The notes below the pieces were generated by a model, which was not told the DNA's origin, searched no databases, and was given only the letters and a program-made list of their open reading frames with translations. Below, piece by piece: positions 1 through 6,204 of a stretch of DNA of 8,965 nt; position 1 is the first letter of the stretch; every line of letters starts with the position of its first letter. Position numbers and translations under genes: made by a program. This DNA is from CANRIN01 sp964493515 (lineage in GTDB: Bacteria; Bacillota; Clostridia; Oscillospirales; JAAYOS01). The stretch spans positions 1 through 8,965 of the forward strand of contig CAZBNJ010000054.1 of assembly GCA_964493515.1 (NCBI GenBank), read 5' to 3'.

Positions 1-1780
1 GTTTTACCACCCTGACGGCGTCTGTCCTGGCGTTTACCGCGTAGACATTGACATAATCTCGGCTCAGGGTGTTGACGACCGCCAGCTGTTCCTCCAACTG
101 CCTGTTGGAAAGCTCGGTGGTGCGGAGGAGCTTTTTGTTCCAGCGTGAACGCAGATAGAGCGCGATCATCACGCCGATTGCAACGGCGGCAAGCGCCGCA
201 GCTATGACCACGACCTCCGGATGCGCCCGCACATACTGCGCAAAGGACATATTTTCGGGCGTGCTTGCGGTGTAGGTCGTGATGAGCTGGCTCATGGCGT
301 CGCCCGACATCTGCTCGATGCACTTGTTCAGTATGGTGATAAGCTCATGGTCGCTGCTGCTTCTGACATACATCCTGAAATCGAAGCTCACGGAGTCGAC
401 CATGCTGTACTTCAGCGGCGCGGTGTTGTCGCTGTTCACAAACGACTGCGCCGTGTAGGTATACACATAGGTGGCGTCCGCCTCTCCGTCCAGGACCGCG
501 CGGAGGGCGCTCTCCTTGGTCTGACACGCCAGAACGGTGGCGTTCCCTATCATATCCTGGTCGACCGCCACGTCCGCCAGCATGTCCGCCACCGCCAGCG
601 TGCCTATCTCACCGTTGAAGTCCTTGCGGGTCACCAGCGCCATGCCGGTGTTCAGATAGGCTTCCGTATAAAATCCGTTTCGCTTCAAGCCGTCAGATTT
701 CAGCTGGTCCTGACGCCAGTCGATGACCACGTCCACCCCGTTGTTTTCCGCAAGGTCGTAGTACTCCGCGCGGTCGTTTGGCACAACGGTCTCGTAGGAC
801 AGCCCCGCCATCTCCATAAGCTGAGCAAAGTAGTCGGGCAGTATTCCCTTCAATTCGCCGTTTTCCACATAGGAATATGGCTTTCGGTCGCCCATGGAGG
901 TTACGGTTATCTGCTTGCGGCCCGCAGCCACCTCCTGTATGTAAGCCTGCTCGCGCTCGGTAAAGGATAGCGTTTTGGGAGCGCTGTTGCCGTAATACTT
1001 GTAGTGCAGGACGTTTGTCCAGTCACCCTCGTTTATGTTCATCTGGTCGATGGCGTAGTTTATCTCATCCAGCAGCTCGGTGTCGTCCTTTTGTACGATG
1101 GCGTAAAAATAGTCGGTCTCTATGACGTCCAGCGTCTTTTCATTTTCCGTCTTTCTCAGGTTGCTGGAAAGGATGGCGTCGATAACTCCGTTTTGCAGAT
1201 CCGTCGCCATCTGACCGGCGTCGGCGTACTCCCGCGCCTTATAGGTGAACCCCTTATCCCGCGCAAACTCGACCAGGCTCTGATTCTGGCTGCTTCCCGG
1301 CACGACGCCTATCGTGATACCGTCATAGGTGGCATAGACTCCTGATAACTGCTTGGTGTTGTCCGCCCGAACGGACAGCACCGTGCTGTTTCTTCCTATC
1401 GGAAGAGAGAATGCGTACAGCTCTTCACGCAGAGGAGTCTTTCGGGCGGATGTCACCACGTCTATCTCTCCGCGCTCCAGCATGGTGAGCATATCCTCCC
1501 AGGACTTCTCATATCCGACGAACTCAAAATTCAGGTGGGAGTATTGGGAGACAAGGTTCAGAAACTCCACGCCGTACCCGGTGAGGTCGCCGTTCTCGTT
1601 TTCCATATGGTAGCCGTCAAAATAGAAAACGCCCGCCCTTACCGTCCTGTTATTGTCCGACGGCTCCGCGCTTGCCGCTATATGACCGGACAAAAAAATC
1701 AGCAGACACAGCAACAGACAGATCGCCCGTCTCCCGCTGCGCGCGTATGTCGTTATCCGTGTGTTTCGTTTCTCTTTCAT
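1..1780 (-). CDS. Membrane sensor with tandem PBPb (bacterial solute-binding) domains, C-terminal output domain cut by the window edge
   Basis: The reading frame is open from ATG at 1780 to the left edge (593 residues visible, no stop), so the gene is partial. Residues about 19-38 form a hydrophobic signal peptide or anchor ending in an AASA-type site. Two SBP_bac_3-like modules follow, roughly 45-275 and 287-505. The first holds GYGVEFLNLV and the second GELKGILPDYFAQLMEMAG, which are typical lobe-1 motifs of PBPb domains. A membrane helix lies at about 523-545, followed by a charged helical linker (SNRQLEEQLAVVNTLSRDY) like those leading into signalling domains in clostridial proteins. This architecture fits an extracellular amino-acid or small-ligand sensor coupled to a cytoplasmic output (GGDEF/EAL or histidine kinase), but the output is outside the window, so its activity cannot be named. 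The start is supported by AAGGA (1791-1795, minus) 10 nt upstream and a promoter at 1829-1857. It is transcribed divergently from the DUF1934-argS operon. Confidence 0.85.
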   Translation of the reverse strand, partial: MKEKRNTRITTYARSGRRAICLLLCLLIFLSGHIAASAEPSDNNRTVRAGVFYFDGYHMENENGDLTGYGVEFLNLVSQYSHLNFEFVGYEKSWEDMLTMLERGEIDVVTSARKTPLREELYAFSLPIGRNSTVLSVRADNTKQLSGVYATYDGITIGVVPGSSQNQSLVEFARDKGFTYKAREYADAGQMATDLQNGVIDAILSSNLRKTENEKTLDVIETDYFYAIVQKDDTELLDEINYAIDQMNINEGDWTNVLHYKYYGNSAPKTLSFTEREQAYIQEVAAGRKQITVTSMGDRKPYSYVENGELKGILPDYFAQLMEMAGLSYETVVPNDRAEYYDLAENNGVDVVIDWRQDQLKSDGLKRNGFYTEAYLNTGMALVTRKDFNGEIGTLAVADMLADVAVDQDMIGNATVLACQTKESALRAVLDGEADATYVYTYTAQSFVNSDNTAPLKYSMVDSVSFDFRMYVRSSSDHELITILNKCIEQMSGDAMSQLITTYTASTPENMSFAQYVRAHPEVVVIAAALAAVAIGVMIALYLRSRWNKKLLRTTELSNRQLEEQLAVVNTLSRDYVNVYAVNARTDAVRVVK

Positions 1781-1828
1781 GCCACCCGTATCCTTATGTT
1801 TTAATGATTGCATATTTTGGGTCACTTT

Positions 1829-1857
1829 ATTATACCGCATTTATCCGTAATGCGCAA
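1829..1857 (-). promoter_or_regulatory. Sigma-A-like promoter for the leftward PBPb sensor gene
   Basis: On the minus strand, TATAAT (1834 down to 1829) matches the -10 consensus exactly. TTGCGC (1857 down to 1852) is a weak -35 box (3/6) at a 17-bp spacing. The predicted transcription start near 1822 gives a leader of about 40 nt before the ATG at 1780. This is inferred from the sequence only. Confidence 0.55.
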
Positions 1858-1911
1858 CCATAGTCTTTGATAAAATCTGATAAATTCCCGCTTAACGGCG
1901 GTCTTGTCGGC

Positions 1912-1940
1912 TTTACTTATCCGCAACTTTGTGCTATAAT
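1912..1940 (+). promoter_or_regulatory. Sigma-A-like promoter with extended -10 for the DUF1934-argS-S41 operon
   Basis: TATAAT at 1935-1940 is a perfect -10 box and is preceded by TGC (1932-1934), giving an extended -10. TTTACT at 1912-1917 is a 4/6 match to the -35 consensus at a 17-bp spacing. The expected start of transcription is near 1947, leaving a leader of about 36 nt, too short for a T-box or other large riboswitch in front of argS. Confidence 0.7.
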
Positions 1941-1960
1941 ATCCGCATTGTGGATATTAT
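1936..1960. repeat. Perfect 9-bp inverted repeat over the -10 box and start site (candidate operator)
   Basis: ATAATATCC (1936-1944) and GGATATTAT (1952-1960) are exact reverse complements separated by 7 nt. The left arm covers most of the -10 box and the right arm lies just after the predicted transcription start. A bound dimeric repressor here would block RNA polymerase. If transcription began further upstream the same arms could form an RNA hairpin, but from the predicted start the left arm would not be transcribed. Confidence 0.6.
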
Positions 1961-1983
1961 TTCTGAAAGGACTACATGAACAA

Positions 1984-2430
1984 ATGCCAAACCGCGTCAA
2001 CGCGCTGATAACCGTTAAATCGCAGTCGGTTTTCGAGGGAAACACCGACGACATCGAAATGCTGGTCGGCGGACACTTTTCGTCCACCGATTCGGGCTAT
2101 GAGATAATCTACGACGAGACCGACCCCGAGACCTCCGAGGTCACGCACACCACGATAACCATTGTGCTCGGCGGACAGATAACCGTAAAGCGCGAGGGCG
2201 GCGTGAACACACAGATGATCTTCGAGCGTCGACGACGACACCTCGTCTACTACGACACGCAGTTCGGCTCGCTGCTCGTCGGAGTGACCACCCACCGCAT
2301 CGATATGACGCTCGAGCCGGACACCGGCGGCACTCTCGAGGTGGACTACGCGCTTGAGATCGACGGTCAGATAGCAAACGAGATACGACTGAGCTTGAAA
2401 GTTGCGCCCTCGGTCGAAAAAGAGGGCTGA
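1984..2430 (+). CDS. DUF1934 (YwiB-like) beta-barrel protein
   Basis: This 148-residue protein resembles the DUF1934/YwiB family, which is usually about 140 residues with a calycin-like beta-barrel fold and no established biochemical function. Family-type features are the opening ITVKSQSVFEGNTDDIEM, a YDETDPET segment, alternating strands ending in ITVKREGG, the RRRRHLVYYDTQFGSLLVGV core at about residues 92-111, and a terminal strand with LEVDYALEI. The ATG at 1984 is chosen because the family-like sequence begins there and AAAGGA lies at 1966-1971. That 12-nt spacing is longer than ideal. No signal peptide or membrane segment is seen, so it is probably cytoplasmic. It lies 26 nt upstream of argS, the same order as ywiB-argS in B. 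subtilis, so it is very likely co-transcribed. A link to arginyl-tRNA synthetase function is suggested by context only. Confidence 0.85.
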   Translation: MPNRVNALITVKSQSVFEGNTDDIEMLVGGHFSSTDSGYEIIYDETDPETSEVTHTTITIVLGGQITVKREGGVNTQMIFERRRRHLVYYDTQFGSLLVGVTTHRIDMTLEPDTGGTLEVDYALEIDGQIANEIRLSLKVAPSVEKEG

Positions 2431-2456
2431 ATACGAAATATTTTGGAGGAATCGTG

Positions 2457-4151
2457 ATGACAAACCTTGTTGAAAGCGCAAAGCTGCAGCTCGCCGACCT
2501 TGTGCTCGGTGCTTACAGGCGCGCGGCGGAGGACGGCGTTCTGCCCGCGTCGGACGAGATAACCGTGTCGGTAGAGATACCGCGCGACCTGCGCAACGGC
2601 GACTATGCGACCAGCTTCGCCCTCGCCGCGGCAAAGAAGCTCGGCAAGAACCCGCGTGAGATAGCCACCGCGATAAGCGAGCGCATCTCGCTCGATGGCA
2701 GTATGTTCTGCGCCTGCGAGATAGCGGGACCCGGCTTTCTGAACTTCAAGCTGCGCGAGGACTGGTTCTGCGACGTCGTTTCGGCGGTGCTGCGCGACGG
2801 CGACGACTACGGCCGCGTGAATGACGGCGAGGGCCGCAGCGTACAGGTCGAGTTCGTGTCCGCAAATCCGACCGGTCCGATGACCATTGGCAACGCGCGC
2901 GGCGGCGTGCTCGGCGACACGCTCTCGTCGGTGCTCGACTTTGCCGGATGGAAGGTCACGCGTGAGTTCTACTTAAACGACGCGGGCAATCAGGTCGCAA
3001 AGTTCGGCCGCTCGCTCAACGTCCGCTACCTTCAGCTTATAAACGGAGAGGACTCGATAGAGATGCCGGAGGACGCCTATCACGGCGCGGACATAACCGA
3101 CCTTGCCGCCGAGTTCCGCGCGGAATACGGCGACGACGCTGTCGGTCTGGACGAGCAGGAGCGCATCGACAAGCTGGTCGACTTCGCCCTCCCCCGCAAC
3201 ATCGAACGCATGAAGCGTGACCTTGCGCGCTACGGGATAAACTACGACGTGTGGTTTGCCGAGTCTACTCTGCACGCGTCCGGCTATGTCGCCGAGACGA
3301 TAGACATGATAAAAAAGAACGGGCACACATACGAGCAGGACGGCGCGCTCTGGTTCAGGGCTACCGACTTCGGACTTGAGAAGGACGAGGTGCTGGTGCG
3401 CTCAAACGGGCTGTACACCTACTATGCCGTCGACATCGCCTATCACCGCAACAAGTTTGAAAAGCGCGGATTCGACCGCGTTATCGACGCACTCGGCGCG
3501 GATCATCACGGCCATACGCTGCGCTTCAAGGCGGGCATGGAGGCGATAGGCGTGGACGCGTCCAAGCTCGAGTTCCTGCTGTTCCAGTTCGTCATGCTCT
3601 ACCGCGAGGGCGAGCTGGTGAAGGTCTCCAAGCGTTCGGGACGCGCGCTGAGCCTTGCCGATCTGCTCGACGAGGTGCCGCGCGACGCCGTGCGCTTCCT
3701 GTTCAATATGCAGACCTCAAACTCGGTCATAGACTTCGACCTCGATCTCGCCATCAAGCAGACGAACGAGAACCCGGTCTACTATGTCCAGTACGCCCAC
3801 GCGCGCATCTGCACCCTGCTTGCCACGCTGGACGCGGACGGTATCTCCCCCGCTCCGGCGGACTCGCTTAGGCCCGAGCTGCTTGCCACGTCGGAGGAGC
3901 GCACGCTCATCCGACTGCTCGCAAACTTCCCCGAAGTGATACGCTCGGCGGCGCGCGAGAAGGAGCCGAGCATGATAAACCGCTTCCTCATCGACCTCGC
4001 GGGCGCGTTCCACAGCTTCTACGCGGCTTGCCGCATACGCGGCGAGGAGCCGAGCATCGCGTCGGCGAGATACGCGCTCGTGCTCGCGGTACGTCAGCTT
4101 CTCCGCACCGGACTGAAGCTACTCGGCGTGAGCGCTCCCGAAAAGATGTAA
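2457..4151 (+). CDS. argS: Arginyl-tRNA synthetase (class I)
   Basis: Charges tRNA-Arg with arginine using ATP, in the cytoplasm. The 564 residues match the usual length of about 560. The N-terminal tRNA-recognition domain spans about 1-90, the Rossmann catalytic domain about 110-430, and the DALR anticodon-binding domain about 450-564, ending in LLGVSAPEKM. The segment FVSANPTGPMTIGNARGG contains the signature 1 motif, here TIGN (143-146) instead of HIGH. Signature 2 is KVSKR from residue 389. YYVQYAHARI and FHSFYAACRI are strongly ArgRS-like. The ATG at 2457 is 6 nt after GGAGGA (2445-2450); the GTG at 2454 would leave only 3 nt and is less likely. The gene sits between the DUF1934 gene (26 nt) and the S41 protease gene (29 nt) in one probable operon. 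No T-box leader is seen. Identification is firm; only the signature 1 variation is unusual. Confidence 0.97.
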   Translation: MTNLVESAKLQLADLVLGAYRRAAEDGVLPASDEITVSVEIPRDLRNGDYATSFALAAAKKLGKNPREIATAISERISLDGSMFCACEIAGPGFLNFKLREDWFCDVVSAVLRDGDDYGRVNDGEGRSVQVEFVSANPTGPMTIGNARGGVLGDTLSSVLDFAGWKVTREFYLNDAGNQVAKFGRSLNVRYLQLINGEDSIEMPEDAYHGADITDLAAEFRAEYGDDAVGLDEQERIDKLVDFALPRNIERMKRDLARYGINYDVWFAESTLHASGYVAETIDMIKKNGHTYEQDGALWFRATDFGLEKDEVLVRSNGLYTYYAVDIAYHRNKFEKRGFDRVIDALGADHHGHTLRFKAGMEAIGVDASKLEFLLFQFVMLYREGELVKVSKRSGRALSLADLLDEVPRDAVRFLFNMQTSNSVIDFDLDLAIKQTNENPVYYVQYAHARICTLLATLDADGISPAPADSLRPELLATSEERTLIRLLANFPEVIRSAAREKEPSMINRFLIDLAGAFHSFYAACRIRGEEPSIASARYALVLAVRQLLRTGLKLLGVSAPEKM

Positions 4152-4180
4152 CAAACACAACCGCTTTCAAGGAGAAAACC

Positions 4181-5650
4181 ATGAAACTCAGACGCATAGC
4201 ATCACTCTTTCTCATCTTTGCCATGCTGCTGTCCCTACCGGCGTTCGCGGCGGACGACCATCCGACCGACGGTGCCGACGAGACGCTCAACCTTATCAGC
4301 AGGATATTGGAACGTGAAAAGCTGGATGGACTGCTCGGCATCATCGAGACGTACAGCCTGTACGACTACCCCGGCGACGACGAGATACTCAAGAGCGCGA
4401 TAGTCGAGTTCTTCTCGCGCCATCCCGAGCTGTTCGAGGAGTTCGCAAACGAGATGTTCGCGACGCAGGACAGATACTCGCACTTCATGGAGCCGTCCAC
4501 CTACGAATCGAGCTATGTGCTGACCGACTCGTTTGTCGGCATCGGCATCCAGCTCGACGCGCTTCTGGACGGCGTGGTGGTCGCGGTCATACCCGGCTCG
4601 CCCGCCGAGGAGGTAGGTATGAAGGCGGGCGACGTGCTTATCTCCGCCGACGGCGTGGAGTTCGAGGACAGCTACTACAAAGCCATCCAGGGCAAGCTGC
4701 GCGGCGAGGAGGGCACCGAGGTGACCGTCGGCGTGCTGCGCGACGGCGACAAGCTGGAGTTTACCATGACCCGCCGCAAGGTGGAGCTTTCAAACATCGC
4801 CTTTACCGACATGGGCGACGGCGTGGCGTACATACGCATCGCGCACTTCGGCGATATGCCGGACACCTTTTTCGACTTTGTGAACACATACAGCGACCTC
4901 GGCGACGAGGGCTTCACGTCGGTCATCTTCGATGTTCGCGACAACGGCGGCGGCAGTCTGGACACGCTGCTGAACATCCTGAACTACACCTTCTGGGAGT
5001 CCGATCTGCCCATGTTCTCGCTGCGTTTCCGCGACGAGGAGCCGGAAACATATTACTCGCTCGGTGCGGGTTGGGAGCCGGAGACGGTGGTCGTGCTCAC
5101 CAACTCAAATACCGCCTCCGCCGCCGAGATGTTTGCCGGAGCGCTCGGATACATGGCTGGCGCGTGGATAGTCGGCGAGGACGAATACACCTACGGAAAG
5201 GGCGTCGGGCAGAACCACTTTGAGCTGTACGACGAGTCGGTCGCGGTGATAACCTCGTTTGAGGTGCTGGTCGGCGAGGACATAAGCTACAACGGCGAGG
5301 GTATCCCATCCGACATCGTCGCGCCGCCGGACACCATCGCCGCAGCGTATGCGCTCGACCCGCTGCACACCTGGCTTGAGATGTACCCCGGCGCGCGCGG
5401 CGACAACGTGTACGCGCTCGAACAGCGGCTTAGCCTGCTCGGACTTACCGACAGCCGTCTGAACGGTGTGCTCGACGGCGCCGAGTTCGACGCGATAAAC
5501 CGCTTCCGTCGGGCGCACGGTCTGAAGCTCCGCGACTATGTGGACTTCGACACGATGGAGGCGCTGAACGCCGCCGCTGCCGAGGCGGACGTGACCGTCC
5601 TGCACGACGCGGCTCTCGACGCGGCGCTCGAGCTGTGCGGCATCGAATAG
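4181..5650 (+). CDS. Secreted S41 carboxy-terminal processing protease with PDZ and peptidoglycan-binding domains (CtpA/CtpB-like)
   Basis: This 489-residue serine protease belongs to the C-terminal processing (tail-specific) family, which cleaves envelope proteins from their C-termini outside the membrane. Residues 1-23 form a signal peptide (LLSLPAFA, cleavage before ADD). A helical N-terminal region (about 30-105) precedes a PDZ domain at about 116-198 with GIGIQL, GSPAEEVGMKAGDVL and DG.EF. The peptidase core is about 205-385. Ser313 in NTASAAE is the likely nucleophile, Lys340 in YGKGVGQ the general base, and Gln344 sits four residues later as in Bacillus CtpB. Residues about 404-465 form a PG_binding_1-like domain (GDNVYALEQRLSLLGL). 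AAGGAG (4169-4174) lies 6 nt before the ATG. The short 29-nt gap after argS suggests co-transcription, and a strong terminator follows. CtpB-type enzymes can act in sporulation signalling, but this assignment is not proven here; a general envelope role is equally possible. Confidence 0.93.
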   Translation: MKLRRIASLFLIFAMLLSLPAFAADDHPTDGADETLNLISRILEREKLDGLLGIIETYSLYDYPGDDEILKSAIVEFFSRHPELFEEFANEMFATQDRYSHFMEPSTYESSYVLTDSFVGIGIQLDALLDGVVVAVIPGSPAEEVGMKAGDVLISADGVEFEDSYYKAIQGKLRGEEGTEVTVGVLRDGDKLEFTMTRRKVELSNIAFTDMGDGVAYIRIAHFGDMPDTFFDFVNTYSDLGDEGFTSVIFDVRDNGGGSLDTLLNILNYTFWESDLPMFSLRFRDEEPETYYSLGAGWEPETVVVLTNSNTASAAEMFAGALGYMAGAWIVGEDEYTYGKGVGQNHFELYDESVAVITSFEVLVGEDISYNGEGIPSDIVAPPDTIAAAYALDPLHTWLEMYPGARGDNVYALEQRLSLLGLTDSRLNGVLDGAEFDAINRFRRAHGLKLRDYVDFDTMEALNAAAAEADVTVLHDAALDAALELCGIE

Positions 5651-5660
5651 GATTTGAGCG

Positions 5661-5695
5661 AAAAAACAGAGGAGGCGATGCCTCCTCTGTTTTTT
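5661..5695 (+). terminator. Strong intrinsic terminator of the DUF1934-argS-S41 operon
   Basis: The stem pairs 5661-5676 with 5680-5695 around a 3-nt loop (GAT). Its GC-rich core is ACAGAGGAGGC against GCCTCCTCTGT, flanked by A6 upstream and a T run downstream. It starts 10 nt after the S41 stop codon. The symmetric A and T runs mean it could also stop transcripts arriving from the minus strand, such as read-through from the convergent SPFH gene. Confidence 0.93.
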
Positions 5696-5724
5696 GCATT
5701 TTTTTCGTGAAAACGCGCAGGATA
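5695..5724 (+). promoter_or_regulatory. Possible forespore (sigma-G/F-like) promoter for spoVAC
   Basis: TGCATT (5695-5700) resembles the sigma-G -35 element TGHATR. After a 17-nt spacer, CAGGATA (5718-5724) resembles the -10 element CATNNTA with one mismatch. The predicted start near 5731 lies just upstream of AAAGGA (5742-5747). Matching sites this short can arise by chance; the call rests mostly on the spore function of the downstream gene. A TATAGT hexamer at 5723-5728 could instead be a sigma-A -10 box, but it lacks a good -35. Confidence 0.35.
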
Positions 5725-5741
5725 TAGTCGAACAACCGACG

Positions 5742-5760
5742 AAAGGATTGATAAACTTTG
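5742..5760 (+). promoter_or_regulatory. Ribosome binding site deciding the TTG start of spoVAC
   Basis: AAAGGA (5742-5747) is 10 nt before TTG at 5758. An in-frame TAA at 5752-5754 excludes any earlier start. The first in-frame ATG (5791) would remove 11 residues that fit the family's N-terminus. Confidence 0.7.
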
Positions 5761-6204
5761 GCAAAACCTACCAAGCAGGAATACAGCAAGATGGTCGAGA
5801 AAGCGTCGCCAAACTCGCCGCTGTGGAAGGATCTCATCTGCGCGTTTCTCATCGGCGGAGCGATATGCTGCGTCGCCCAGTGCTTCCGCAACATCTTCAC
5901 CGACACGGTCGGCTTGGACAAGGAGCAGGCAGGCACCGCCACTTCGATAGTTATGGTGTTCCTCGGCGCGTTCTTCACCGCCATCGGGCTTTACGAAAAG
6001 CTCGCAAAGTACGGCGGCGCGGGCACTCTCGTGCCGATAACCGGCTTTGCGAACGCCGTCAGCTCCCCCGCTATCGAGTTCCGACCGGAGGGCATCGTCA
6101 CCGGAGTTTGCTCCAAGATGTTCGGCATCGCCGGTCCGGTCATCGTGTTCAGCACCGTCTGTTCGGTCATCTACGGCATCGTGCTGATGCTCATTCCCTC
6201 CTAA
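5758..6204 (+). CDS. spoVAC: Stage V sporulation protein AC (SpoVAC), spore DPA-channel membrane protein
   Basis: SpoVAC is an inner-membrane component of the SpoVA machinery that moves calcium-dipicolinic acid into the forespore and releases it at germination; the B. subtilis protein has been described as mechanosensitive. This copy has 148 residues, close to the usual 150. The N-terminus (KQEYSKMVEK) and the block GGAGTLVPITGFANAVSSP (about 86-104) followed by EGIVTGV are strong SpoVAC/SpoVAEb family marks; the length and N-terminal extension favour SpoVAC over SpoVAEb. Hydrophobic segments lie at about 24-42, 61-79, 88-105 and 121-146. Translation probably starts at TTG 5758. The gene is separated from the upstream operon by a terminator and is followed directly by a convergent gene, so the usual spoVAD and spoVAEb partners are missing from this place. 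It may be a second copy or a relocated gene. Confidence 0.93.
   Translation: MAKPTKQEYSKMVEKASPNSPLWKDLICAFLIGGAICCVAQCFRNIFTDTVGLDKEQAGTATSIVMVFLGAFFTAIGLYEKLAKYGGAGTLVPITGFANAVSSPAIEFRPEGIVTGVCSKMFGIAGPVIVFSTVCSVIYGIVLMLIPS

Noticed and set aside
221..1345. Open frames on the plus strand at 221-970 and 1004-1345
   Set aside because: They are antisense to the PBPb sensor, whose translation shows a signal peptide, two recognisable domains and a membrane helix. The antisense products are rich in Val, His and Arg and resemble no family.
1867..1983. Upstream extension of the DUF1934 frame to ATG 1867
   Set aside because: The extension covers the promoter and the palindrome, has no ribosome binding site, and adds 39 residues not expected in the family.
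1976..2008. Ten-codon frame MNKCQTASTR overlapping the DUF1934 start, a possible leader peptide
   Set aside because: Its ATG is only 4 nt after the AAAGGA site and it contains a single Arg at the end, with no attenuator hairpin after it. It is more likely a chance frame, although the DUF1934 start spacing of 12 nt leaves some doubt.
1948..2456. T-box riboswitch for argS
   Set aside because: The leader before the DUF1934 gene is only about 36 nt and the gap before argS is 26 nt; neither can hold a T-box structure and no terminator hairpin is present.
4028..4180. Upstream extension of the S41 protease frame into argS
   Set aside because: The sequence before 4181 is the end of argS in another frame. 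The ATG at 4181 has a good ribosome binding site and opens a clear signal peptide.
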